NCBI GenBank assembly: GCA_028289675.1
Contig: JANQOL010000864.1
Span: forward strand, 1-46,530
Direction: 5' to 3'
From: Pirellulaceae bacterium
GTDB lineage: Bacteria; Planctomycetota; Planctomycetia; Pirellulales; Pirellulaceae
Length of the DNA: 46,530 bases
Shown in pieces: positions 18,119 through 25,460 of this stretch. Numbering within the stretch: position 1 is the first letter of the stretch; the number at the start of each line of letters is the position of its first letter. The notes under the pieces are model-generated. The model was not told the DNA's origin. It did not search any database and worked only from the letters and a program-made list of their open reading frames with translations. Both the position numbers and the translations under genes were made by a program.

Positions 18119-18198
18119 TGTTGATTCTGGTCCGTGTTGATTCTGGTCCGTGTTGATTCTGGTCCGTGTTGATTCTGATCGGTGTTGCATTTGATCAG
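18119..18198. repeat. Five 16-bp tandem repeats upstream of the DUF1624 gene
   Basis: Unit TGTTGATTCTGGTCCG occurs at 18119-18134, 18135-18150 and 18151-18166. A fourth copy with two changes (18167-18182) and a fifth more diverged copy (18183-18198) follow. The array lies just before the DUF1624 coding start at 18257 and could carry regulator binding sites or be neutral slippage. Confidence 0.9.
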
Positions 18199-18256
18199 TC
18201 AAACTCAGCTGGCCAGCAACAGATCACGCCCTAGATGCATTCTTGGAGAACAGCCG

Positions 18257-19570
18257 TTGAACGCCCAAGATTCTTCTTCCAGTAGGGGCGAGCTAGTCGG
18301 GGACCTGGCCAGTCGAGTTGATACGATCGATATCGTGCGTGGTCTAGCGATTGTCATCATGGCCATTGATCACAGTCGCGACTTTTTTGGTGACGTACGC
18401 ATTCCAACCGAAGATCCGGCGACGTCAACGTGGCCATTGTTCCTGACTCGATTCGTCACGCATTTTTGCGCACCTACCTTCGTCTTTCTTGCTGGAGTAT
18501 CGGCCTGGCACTATGGGCAGAAGAACTCCTCGCGTACCAAGCTGGTTGGTTTTTTAGTTTCTCGCGGATGTTGGCTGGTCTTGCTGGAATTCACCGTTGT
18601 GTATTTCTCGATTGCCTTGTCGGTCAATATTCTTCCATGGATGTTCCTGGTACTGGGGGCAATTGGTGTATCCATGATCGCTCTAGCAACGGTTTGTTGG
18701 CTGCCCAGCAGGCTGGTTCTAGCATTGGGACTCGTGATTTGCTGCGGCCATAACCTGCTGGACGGAATCTCCGCCGAACGGTTTGGAGATTGGGGCTGGC
18801 TGTGGACGTTTCTGCACGATGGGCCCGGGTATGTTCCGTCCGCAAATCTCGACATCGGTTATCCCGTACTAGCCTGGATGGGCGTCATGATGCTGGGCTT
18901 TGGAATGGGCCCAATCTTCCAGTGGCCATCCTCTGTCAGACGCAGGTTCTTCTTTTCAGCGGGACTGGCGGTCATCGCTTGCTTTCTGTTGATACGCGCT
19001 GTGAATGGCTACGGCAACTCACAGCCTTGGCAGTGGCAGGCCTCGGAGAGCAGGCTAACCGCGCCGGCGGGAGAGCCCGCCCCAGGGGTGATAACAGGCC
19101 TGCACGACGTCAATGCAGACGGGGATACCAATTCAGTTTCGCTATCGCGCACAGCTATTTCGTTCTTGGCGCCCCGCAAATACCCGCCCTCACTAGCTTT
19201 TCTGCTCATGACACTTGGCCCGACGTTGCTCGCACTCGGAGTATTCGATGGACGAGTGCAAGAAACTCGTGTCGCGCGCGCTCTGAAGACCTTCGGTAGG
19301 GCCTCTCTGTTCTTCTATTTGATTCACTTCTACGTGCTGCACTTGGCCTCCATCTTGGTCTACTGGTTCGTACGTGGACGCCCATTGTCGCCTTTTCAAG
19401 CCGTCTACGGCCAGATGCACGGTCGCGAGATTCCACCGGAGTTTGGCTTTTCGACCATTTGGCAGATCTACGTGGCTTGGGGAATGCTCATTGTGCTGAT
19501 GTACCCGCTATGCCGGTGGTACAGCGAATTTCGTCGTCAATCTTCGAACCCGTTCTGGAGCTATCTATAG
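18257..19570 (+). CDS. DUF1624 / heparan-alpha-glucosaminide N-acetyltransferase-like membrane protein
   Basis: 437 residues from a TTG start at 18257, chosen because GGAGAA lies six bases upstream; the frame extends to 18182 only through a tandem repeat. The N-terminus reads DTIDIVRGLAIVIMAIDHSRDFF, the signature of the DUF1624 (HGSNAT catalytic-like) family, followed by about ten membrane helices. Family members are thought to move acyl groups across the membrane onto sugars or glycans. Whether this one is active is unknown. It is the last clearly chromosomal gene before the cassette region. Confidence 0.85.
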   Translation: MNAQDSSSSRGELVGDLASRVDTIDIVRGLAIVIMAIDHSRDFFGDVRIPTEDPATSTWPLFLTRFVTHFCAPTFVFLAGVSAWHYGQKNSSRTKLVGFLVSRGCWLVLLEFTVVYFSIALSVNILPWMFLVLGAIGVSMIALATVCWLPSRLVLALGLVICCGHNLLDGISAERFGDWGWLWTFLHDGPGYVPSANLDIGYPVLAWMGVMMLGFGMGPIFQWPSSVRRRFFFSAGLAVIACFLLIRAVNGYGNSQPWQWQASESRLTAPAGEPAPGVITGLHDVNADGDTNSVSLSRTAISFLAPRKYPPSLAFLLMTLGPTLLALGVFDGRVQETRVARALKTFGRASLFFYLIHFYVLHLASILVYWFVRGRPLSPFQAVYGQMHGREIPPEFGFSTIWQIYVAWGMLIVLMYPLCRWYSEFRRQSSNPFWSYL

Positions 19571-19618
19571 GGCCGATCGTGGGTCAGTAGTTGCAGGTCG
19601 CTGCCTTGCGATTCGAAA

Positions 19619-20089
19619 TCAGAAACCAGAGTTCGCGAGACCCAATGCTAGAAACACGATTGAGATCAGGCCGATGTAAGTCCGAGCGTGATTCCAGCGC
19701 TGCCACCGAATCTGGTATTCCGGCCAAACTGCTTCGGCCTCGGCGGCATCCGCCTGTGCCAACCGGTTGTTCAGCGGAACGTTACAAAGCATGGTAATGC
19801 CGAACGGGCCGATCAAATTGAGAAGCGAACCAGCAAGCAAAAAAGCCGATCCAATCGCTCGCAGGTGCATTGCCCCGTACACTCCGATCATCAAGCAGAG
19901 CAGCGGCGTCCCCAAAAAGAACGCCAGGAAAACTGGGTTGATAATCTTCTCGTTGATCTGCTGCATCGCAAACATGCCTTCCTTGCTGGGCAACATCGCC
20001 AACGCTCGCATGACGAAATTTGAGAATGCGAAAAGCAATCCGGTAACCACCCCCGCTCCGGCGATTGCTCCAACCGTGATGAATATCAT
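19619..20089 (-). CDS. DUF1772 (anthrone oxygenase-like) membrane protein
   Basis: 156 residues from the ATG at 20089 (MIFITVGAIAGAGVVTGLL). Four hydrophobic helices are visible. The family signature VPLNNRLAQADAAEAEAVWPEYQIRWQRWNH near the C-terminus resembles the NVPLN...W..Y...W...N pattern of DUF1772. Its function in bacteria is unknown. It converges with the DUF1624 gene. No clear attC follows its stop, so it marks the uncertain left limit of the cassette array. Confidence 0.8.
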   Translation of the reverse strand: MIFITVGAIAGAGVVTGLLFAFSNFVMRALAMLPSKEGMFAMQQINEKIINPVFLAFFLGTPLLCLMIGVYGAMHLRAIGSAFLLAGSLLNLIGPFGITMLCNVPLNNRLAQADAAEAEAVWPEYQIRWQRWNHARTYIGLISIVFLALGLANSGF

Positions 20090-20322
20090 GTTGTTTCGAC
20101 CATGTTCAAATTGAAGAACACATAAATCTGTTCGCCCGATCGTTATGCAACAGCCTCGCAGAACCAAGCAAAACTCTTGTATGCAAGTCTGAACTCTCAA
20201 CTTCCATTGCCATGCCTCTTTCTGGAAGAGAATGACCGTAAAAAATCGAATCGCCGGAGTTGCTGGCTGATTTCGAGATTGTCCAGTTCGCGACCACGGC
20301 GGCTTGTTCCGTTCTTTTCATT

Positions 20323-20979
20323 TCAACTGTAGGTGGCTATGCAATTCACAGACATGTGCACCACCATGATATAGAGGATGCTTCCTGTCCACTGGCGAAT
20401 GATTCCCATCAGACAGGCACCCGTAAAGGTGTATGCGAGCTGAAACCAAATGAAGGACCCGATGCCATACGCGATCCCGGGGATGTGCCAAATTGAGAAA
20501 CAGGCCGCGGTCAGCAGGATGTATCGGTTGGCATTAAACGAGTTAGCAATTGCCCCGGGAAAATGGACGGAAAACCATCGGTACAGAAATCCCGCAAAAA
20601 ACAGATCCTGTGCCGGGGGCGAGATCAACCATACTGCGATTGGTCCGCCCGAGAAGGGTTTCGTCGGCAAGAAAGGATACACTACCGCCGTAAGAAGAAT
20701 TGGAACAACACATATCCCCAACACCACAAGCCACTTCCGCCGCATGTCGTCTCCCAATCGGAGACCATATCCGGCGGGGTCGTGAGCAATGAGTGCGAGC
20801 GCAATTACCAGAAACAGCAATTGCTCCGAATTTGTCGTTCCAAGTGCCTTCACCAACGGCCACTGAAAGTACTTCGCCATGCCAACCAGCCAAGCTGGCA
20901 GTGCGTGCGTCGAAAAAACGAGAACGAACGCCAGCGACAAAAAGCCGATCGGCTGTCTTTTGATTTCATCCTTCACCAC
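20323..20979 (-). CDS. CPBP-family intramembrane protein with degenerate first motif
   Basis: 218 residues; start is GTG at 20979 or 20976 behind a perfect AAGGAGG site. About six to eight membrane helices. CPBP (Abi/CAAX protease-like) motifs: the usual EExxxR is changed to AQDLFFAGFLYR, while motif 2 (FSIWH) and motif 3 (HMSVN) are kept. Loss of both Glu residues argues against normal protease activity, though QE/QD variants exist in the family. It lies directly left of an attC that seems split by a MITE, so it is probably the next cassette gene. Confidence 0.82.
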   Translation of the reverse strand: MVKDEIKRQPIGFLSLAFVLVFSTHALPAWLVGMAKYFQWPLVKALGTTNSEQLLFLVIALALIAHDPAGYGLRLGDDMRRKWLVVLGICVVPILLTAVVYPFLPTKPFSGGPIAVWLISPPAQDLFFAGFLYRWFSVHFPGAIANSFNANRYILLTAACFSIWHIPGIAYGIGSFIWFQLAYTFTGACLMGIIRQWTGSILYIMVVHMSVNCIATYS

Positions 20980-20989
20980 TTCGCCTCCT

Positions 20990-21227
20990 TGCCAACTAGT
21001 CTTCCGGAAAAGTCTTTAGCTGGACAGCGCCACTTTCGACTTTACCAACCCGAAGCGCCGGCAAGTGAACAAGTTACGTCAAAATACACTCGCTGGCGCT
21101 CTAGCGCTTTGGGTTGGTATCGGTTGGCTTTCGGCCAAAAGTGGCGCTGTCCAGTTAGCCACACTCTTGAAACGGATGACCGAAGAGAAGTTGCCCAAAC
21201 AGACTCAAATGCAAATTTTCGTTATGA
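20990..21227 (-). repeat. attC split by a MITE-like insertion
   Basis: Right end GTTATGA (21221-21227) overlaps the methyltransferase stop, and left end TGCCAAC is at 20990-20996. Inner arms AACTAGTCTTCCGG and CCGAAGAGAAGTT pair imperfectly. Removing the 135-bp insertion and one TTAG leaves a 99-bp site, close to the size of its neighbours. Confidence 0.55.
21020..21154. mobile_element. MITE-like element, 135 bp
   Basis: Terminal inverted repeats start CTGGACAGCGCCACTTT and end AAAGTGGCGCTGTCCAG. A second inner pair (ACCAACCCGAAGCGC / CGCTTTGGGTTGGT) makes it a long imperfect hairpin. It is flanked by TTAG on both sides (21016-21019, 21155-21158), which fits a 4-bp target duplication. There is no coding capacity, so a transposase would have to act in trans. 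Confidence 0.65.
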
Positions 21228-21812
21228 TTTTCTGTGACCAATTGCCTGAACAACAGACGCCTGCCCTGTATGATAAGTGCCTTCGACAACCTCTCTTTCA
21301 ATCTCTACCAGATGGCTAAACTCTAGATTCGGCAGTTCTCGAAGGAGTGAATCTTTAGTCTGCATAGTGTCGGTGCAGTCGCCACCGCCAGTACGGTACT
21401 TGAGCTGATTGGGAGTGTACGACTCACTTAAATAGACGCCCCCGAGCCGCAGGCCAGATTCGACTTTTCTATGCACGTCTGCGCGCAGTTTTGACGGGAG
21501 TGGGCAGAATATCGAGATGATCCCGTCCCAGCTACTGTCACCAAAATCGTATTCCATTAGGTCCGCATGCACGCACTTGATCGAAACACGGTTGTCCTGC
21601 GCCAGCCTTTGAGCTTTCTCCAGCCCGACCAGAGAACTGTCGACGGCAGTCACCGTATAGCCCTGCTGTGCCAGGAACACGGCGTTGCGGCCCTCTCCTT
21701 CCGCCAGGCTTAGAATTCTCCCTTTTGGTAGAGCGACAAACTGGCTACGTAGGAAGTCGTTGGGATGAACACCATAGGCATACTCGTCGGTGCTGTAACG
21801 TTCATCCCACAT
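21222..21812 (-). CDS. Class I SAM-dependent methyltransferase (TehB-like)
   Basis: 196 residues from the ATG at 21812 (MWDERYSTDEYAYG); a longer frame to 21908 overlaps the upstream gene. Motif I is LSLAEGEGRNAVFLAQQGY, followed by VTAVDSSLVGLEKA (acidic end of strand 2), then ADLMEYDFGDSSWDGIISIF. This matches a family of small methyltransferases often named after tellurite-resistance TehB, whose true substrates are mostly unknown. It lies 26 bases after the upstream gene, without an attC between them, so they share one cassette or operon. Its TAA stop lies inside the attC end GTTATG. Confidence 0.85.
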   Translation of the reverse strand: MWDERYSTDEYAYGVHPNDFLRSQFVALPKGRILSLAEGEGRNAVFLAQQGYTVTAVDSSLVGLEKAQRLAQDNRVSIKCVHADLMEYDFGDSSWDGIISIFCPLPSKLRADVHRKVESGLRLGGVYLSESYTPNQLKYRTGGGDCTDTMQTKDSLLRELPNLEFSHLVEIEREVVEGTYHTGQASVVQAIGHRKS

Positions 21813-21838
21813 GGAAACTCTCGCTGTACGGCATGTCT

Positions 21839-22456
21839 CTAATCGATCTGACTTACCTTCGGGAGCCGATCGAAGCTGCCTCGAAGTATAAGGGGTTTTG
21901 GTGGCCAACCAAGGGATTCTCCGGTGTCAGCATCTTCGCATATCGGCAACTGTATTGAGAAGCCGCCGCTGAATTCGCCAGGGGCAATTTCGCTCTTCCA
22001 AAACGTACCTGCAGGCGGATCTTCCGGTTTGCACCGCACGCGACGCACCTGACCTTCAAAAACCAGATCGAATACAAGTTCGGACTCGGGTTGTACTTGA
22101 CCCGATGACTCACAGACAAGGTGCAACTCCCAGTTGGCCCCCGACAGTCTCAACATTTCCTCTTCGAGCGCATAACTCGCATCAGCACTCTCTGAGTCGA
22201 AGCCCAGTTCCGCATCAACACCAAACAATTGGGGCGGAAGCAGACCACCTAGAGGCAGCCCTTCGCGAGGGCGAATGACTTGCACAACAAACGACGGTTT
22301 CGCAGACGATCCGGGCTCAATAGTGCCAACTGGCGCGTCCGGTCTGTACACATTCATCGTCAAGGAGATCAGAGAAATAACAACGCCGAAACATACGAGA
22401 ATCCTCCAAAGGCAGGAAGGCTTGCGTTTGTCTCGTGCTCCCTGGTCCATGCTCAC
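21839..22456 (-). CDS. Membrane-anchored protein of unknown function
   Basis: 205 residues starting at a GTG (second Met at position 3 is an alternative). Basic N-terminus, then one membrane helix (CLWRILVCFGVVISLISL). The rest is probably periplasmic and beta-rich, with NWELHLVCESSGQVQPESELVFDL and GGFSIQLPICEDADTGESLGWPP. I recognise no domain. It starts eight bases after the M50 peptidase-like gene stops and ends 26 bases before the methyltransferase starts, so the three genes look like one unit. Confidence 0.72.
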   Translation of the reverse strand: MSMDQGARDKRKPSCLWRILVCFGVVISLISLTMNVYRPDAPVGTIEPGSSAKPSFVVQVIRPREGLPLGGLLPPQLFGVDAELGFDSESADASYALEEEMLRLSGANWELHLVCESSGQVQPESELVFDLVFEGQVRRVRCKPEDPPAGTFWKSEIAPGEFSGGFSIQLPICEDADTGESLGWPPKPLILRGSFDRLPKVSQID

Positions 22457-22464
22457 CGTCGCTT

Positions 22465-22914
22465 CTATCGCAATACCATGGAATCAGACGCACGCTGACG
22501 TTCTTTGTCGTGAGGCGCCAACAGTCGCGCGCATTGACGGCGGAACTGAATGTACCCCACACCGATAGTGACAATGCAATATACCAGGATCGATCCTGGA
22601 TGAGCGCCGTGTTTTAGCAACTTCATGGTGTCGAGTTGCGAGTCCCCGGAGAACCATGAGATGGCGATGTACGACCCATTGGCCAGTACACAGAAGTACG
22701 CGATGAACCACATCCAATCTCGACGAACGATGGACGCAATGAGCATCGGCGCGGCAACACCGAAGATGGGTCCCGACCAAAGAGTCACCAGTGGGTGGGG
22801 GTCAGGATTGAAGAAGCTATAGGGCAGACGCCATGGACGGAGATCAAAGTCTGTAAGGTGTGCACCGCAGCACCACCCGCCCAGGATGTGACCGATTTCG
22901 TGGGTCAACGTCAT
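22465..22914 (-). CDS. M50-type (site-2-protease-like) metallopeptidase
   Basis: 149 residues from the first ATG (22914). The zinc motif HEIGH is at residues 5-9, so this start leaves no membrane helix before it. The same frame continues upstream through PSIAKRALILVALLAVSWCV, clearly a membrane helix, up to a TGA, but has no ATG, GTG or TTG there. The real start may be an ATC at 22966-22968 or have been lost. Other features: NPDPHPLVTLWSGPIFG (third-ligand region) and four membrane helices. Probably an intramembrane zinc peptidase; whether it is active depends on the N-terminus. Confidence 0.75.
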   Translation of the reverse strand: MTLTHEIGHILGGWCCGAHLTDFDLRPWRLPYSFFNPDPHPLVTLWSGPIFGVAAPMLIASIVRRDWMWFIAYFCVLANGSYIAISWFSGDSQLDTMKLLKHGAHPGSILVYCIVTIGVGYIQFRRQCARLLAPHDKERQRASDSMVLR

Positions 22915-23112
22915 GACACACCACGATACGGCGAGTAAGGCAACTAGGATTAGAGCACGTTTAGCGATGGACGGATTCCAAAGATGTGTCGGGAGGCAAA
23001 ACGTCGGTCGTCACCAAGGACAGGCGATCGTTTGCCACTTCCAAGAATGCTCAAGTTGCCTCTAGGTGCGTGGCAGCAATCGAGGGCCAATCCATAAAAT
23101 AGGCGGTGCTGT

Positions 23113-23207
23113 GTTGTCGTCATGACAGGGAAGCCAGTACTCATCGAACGGACCAAAGGTGGCTGGCCAACGCGACTTGGGGATATTCCGTGATCGCTCA
23201 CGACAAC
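23113..23207. repeat. Imperfect inverted repeat between cassette genes
   Basis: Arms GTTGTCGTC (23113-23121) and CACGACAAC (23199-23207) are followed inward by GCCAG/CTGGC. The right half contains CGCGACTTGGGGAT, which resembles the right arm of the nearby attC family, but the ends read GTT...AAC, opposite to attC. It may be a decayed site or another palindrome. The stretch 22915-23217 holds no other convincing gene. Confidence 0.4.
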
Positions 23208-23217
23208 CTGTCTCGGT

Positions 23218-24177
23218 CTATCGTTCGATCTTGGCCGTAAGCTCGAATTCCTGGCCAGGTAATAATTGAATTCTAGTGTTGTCAATTGCAACCGTCTCGC
23301 CGGCGCGAATCAGGAAAGCGTTTTGGACCATTACCTGCCCAGGCGGCACGTAGCGTTGCACGAAGCTTCCGTCCTGCTCTACTACGGTTTCCCAAACGTA
23401 GAACGCCATGCCAGGCAACGGGAACGAACTAATCTTCAGGGGTGAGTCCACATCAAAAGATGGCTCTGTCCGCTCATGGCGAGTCCCAAGACGAATAGTC
23501 GCCCACGACTCCACTTGCAGGGCAGACTCGTTAGTTAGTCCATCAATCTCGCGAATGGTGAAACCGGTGGGATGGACGACTGCGATTAGTTTCTCGTCCA
23601 CTTGAGGCTGAATGGTAAACCTGCCGCTCTCATTCGTCATCGCAAAGTGCTCATCAAGAGGATCACGCAATCGACCATTGCAGACGTGGACTCCAACCGG
23701 TTGTTCTTGGGGCAGCAAAACTACTTGTGCGCCGGAAACGGGCTTGCCATCTTGGTCGGTGACTTTGAAGGCGAGAGCACGCGATTCATCAATCTCACAG
23801 TCCTGCTGACTTCGGATCTTGTCCCAGCGCCTAGAGGCGCGCGAGGAGACCGAACTAACCGATGCCCCCCTTGTTCTTCCTTGGTGATAAAGCTTGTTTC
23901 TGAGTGGCCAGAAAAATCTCTGGATCTTTTCATAGCGCTCCGCACCCGCCTCCGTCATGCGGAAATGGCAGTAGACCATGGACTCCTTCGCAGCTTGCTC
24001 GACAATTTCTACGAGCCGCTCAACGTCAAGGACCTCTTGCTTGTCGCCCTCGACCCAGACCGTCGCATGCTTGGCGACAACAAAATAGAGAGCTCGTTCA
24101 TCTTCAGCGCCTGCACCTTTCGCAGGGCACAAAACAAGTAGGCACGTCGTTACGCCTAGCTTCAACGGCAGGCTCAT
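23218..24177 (-). CDS. Exported protein with carboxypeptidase-regulatory-like domain
   Basis: 319 residues with a signal peptide (MSLPLKLGVTTCLLVLCPAKGAGA). The N-terminal third is helical (DVERLVEIVEQAAKE, YEKIQRFFWPLRNKLY). From about residue 135 there is a Greek-key type domain, LAFKVTDQDGKPVSGAQVVLLP...NESGRFTIQPQ, typical of carboxypeptidase-regulatory-like (CarbopepD_reg) modules, then a further beta domain with YVPPGQVMVQNAFLI. It probably functions at the cell surface or in the periplasm. No enzyme motif is visible. Confidence 0.78.
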   Translation of the reverse strand: MSLPLKLGVTTCLLVLCPAKGAGAEDERALYFVVAKHATVWVEGDKQEVLDVERLVEIVEQAAKESMVYCHFRMTEAGAERYEKIQRFFWPLRNKLYHQGRTRGASVSSVSSRASRRWDKIRSQQDCEIDESRALAFKVTDQDGKPVSGAQVVLLPQEQPVGVHVCNGRLRDPLDEHFAMTNESGRFTIQPQVDEKLIAVVHPTGFTIREIDGLTNESALQVESWATIRLGTRHERTEPSFDVDSPLKISSFPLPGMAFYVWETVVEQDGSFVQRYVPPGQVMVQNAFLIRAGETVAIDNTRIQLLPGQEFELTAKIER

Positions 24178-24551
24178 CTTGAGAACTCCAATGGATTTCT
24201 ACGCGTGGAACGGCAGCGCATCGTCTCGCACCACATCCGACCGCGATTCGTCATGCCTTGGCTGATTCGCGGATCTCCGTGCTTCTCGTGGCTATTGAAC
24301 CGACAGCACGTCGGCCTTGAAGAATACAGAGCCACGAAAAAACGCAAGAAAACACGAAAACGATCGTGGTTCCATCAATCATCAAGCGTATCTTCCATGG
24401 AAATCTATCGCCCGATGACACCGAGCCCAACGATAACCAGCGCTGGCACTGGCAACTCGCCCTGCCAACGCGGCTTGGGTACAGTCCATTGTTCCATACA
24501 AATCGGTACGACCGCCCCGCGGCGGGCTAAGTCCTTGCCATCGCAAGGGTG
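24178..24551. other. Spacer with decayed repeats
   Basis: About 370 bases between two cassette genes. It contains a CCACGAAAAAACGCAAG-type tract with CGTGG (24331-24368) related to the CCACGAAG repeat at 32.9 kb. It also holds a stretch at about 24216-24315 that is a diverged copy of 25238-25350, and a palindrome at 24420-24480 (AGCCCAACG / CGCGGCTTGGG) that may be a degenerate attC. Confidence 0.45.
24405..24497 (-). CDS. Possible 30-residue small protein
   Basis: Short reading frame, MEQWTVPKPRWQGELP then PALVIVGLGVIGR, ending in a hydrophobic segment. It runs through a palindrome that may itself be a decayed attC, and the base composition is ordinary. No ribosome site is obvious. Could be chance. 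Confidence 0.25.
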   Translation of the reverse strand: MEQWTVPKPRWQGELPVPALVIVGLGVIGR

Positions 24552-24992
24552 TCAATCCGAAACAAGGGCTCGTTCAAGCTCGATTTCAGCAAGCAACCTT
24601 CTTGATGTCGCCAGAAGCCCTTCCGATTCGGAACCACCACTGGCTCCTACTTTTTGCAGCTCAAGAATGCGCTCTTCGCCCTCTTTGAGGTTCTCCAGAC
24701 GAGACTTAAGAAGCTCAATCCGCTCCTCACGACTCTCAGCTAGTTCCAGTTCGGCAGCAAAAAGCTCGTCGCGTGCATCAATGAGCGGCTCAAGGGTGGA
24801 TAGTCCGCTTTTGTAATGCGACTCGACCGCGCTGACGCGTTTGGCCAGAACATCACGACGCTCGTTCATGAGAGATTTGATCTTCTCAGACGGGACGCCA
24901 TCCACAGTTTGGGCCGCATAATTTGACGGGACTGCTGGTGCGAAACAGAGCGCAGCTAGTATCGCCAAGCCCAGGTAAACGCGATTTTGCAT
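24552..24992 (-). CDS. Exported coiled-coil protein (TolC-like helical family)
   Basis: 146 residues from the ATG at 24992, which has GGAG eight bases upstream. A longer frame to 25088 reads through the neighbouring attC and is rejected. Signal peptide (VYLGLAILAALCFAPAVPS, cleavage near NYA). The mature part is all helix with heptads: ELFAAELELAESREERIELL and GLLATSRRLLAEIELERAL, and a turn at QKVGASGGSESEG. This resembles the helical hairpin of TolC-like outer-membrane factors and a common planctomycete periplasmic family. It is a single-gene cassette behind a strong attC. Confidence 0.78.
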   Translation of the reverse strand: MQNRVYLGLAILAALCFAPAVPSNYAAQTVDGVPSEKIKSLMNERRDVLAKRVSAVESHYKSGLSTLEPLIDARDELFAAELELAESREERIELLKSRLENLKEGEERILELQKVGASGGSESEGLLATSRRLLAEIELERALVSD

Positions 24993-25008
24993 TGCTTTTC
25001 TCCAAATC

Positions 25009-25101
25009 GTAGAACGTCCAGAATCACCGAGCCGGAACCAGCGATCTTCCATATCAAAAAACACGCGCAAGTCCGGCTTCGCGTGCATCCCAATGTTATG
25101 C
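25009..25101 (-). repeat. attC site, 93 bp
   Basis: R' box GTAGAAC (25009-25015) and R'' box GTTATGC (25095-25101), plus strand. Inner arms AGAATCACCGAGCCGGA and TCCGGCTTCGCGTGCATCC pair with unpaired bases on the minus-strand 5' arm. Read in frame on the minus strand its end encodes RLGDS. Confidence 0.85.
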
Positions 25102-25370
25102 CTTATCGATCGTCAGGGTGCTAGACTGCACTCAAGAATCGTGATGCTCATATCGCGCAACGCCCAGTTCCATTGCAACCCAGCGCCATTGAAACCCCGT
25201 GATGCACCCATTGATCTTGGCGTGCATTAAGTCTATCGGCCGAATCATCACGCGCCAAATCCGGCCGCGCATCGTGGTGCCTGGATCTCTTCACGCGTTT
25301 CGCGCGCATTTTGCTGCTATTGACTCGGCAACATGTCAGCCGTCAACAAGAAACAGCCACTTCGTGGTCC
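25102..25370 (-). other. Cassette without a recognisable gene
   Basis: 269 bases between two well-formed attC sites. The minus strand has no frame with protein-like sequence; the plus strand has a frame (25199-25441) that runs into the next attC and looks accidental. Positions 25238-25350 resemble 24216-24315, a diverged duplicate on the other side of the coiled-coil cassette. It may carry an RNA or be a decayed gene. Confidence 0.5.
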
Positions 25371-25460
25371 AATCAACGCGCAACTCCAAGTCGCCCTTAG
25401 GTGGACTGGGACGCCCGTGCCTGCAGCCCGACTTGGCTTAGGTGCATGGCCAAGTTACCA
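25371..25460 (-). repeat. attC site, 90 bp
   Basis: Left box AATCAAC (25371-25377), right box GTTACCA (25454-25460). Inner arms CTCCAAGTCGCCC and CCCGACTTGGC. The stop codon of the gene to the right lies inside the right box. Confidence 0.8.

Noticed and set aside
22950-23291. 113-codon minus-strand frame before the M50 peptidase gene
   Set aside because: It overlaps the end of the upstream gene in another frame and the sequence is not protein-like.
24152-24340. Possible transposase fragment on the plus strand (HHIRPRFVMPWLIRG)
   Set aside because: A diverged copy at 25.2 kb does not keep the frame, so it is treated as a noncoding repeat.
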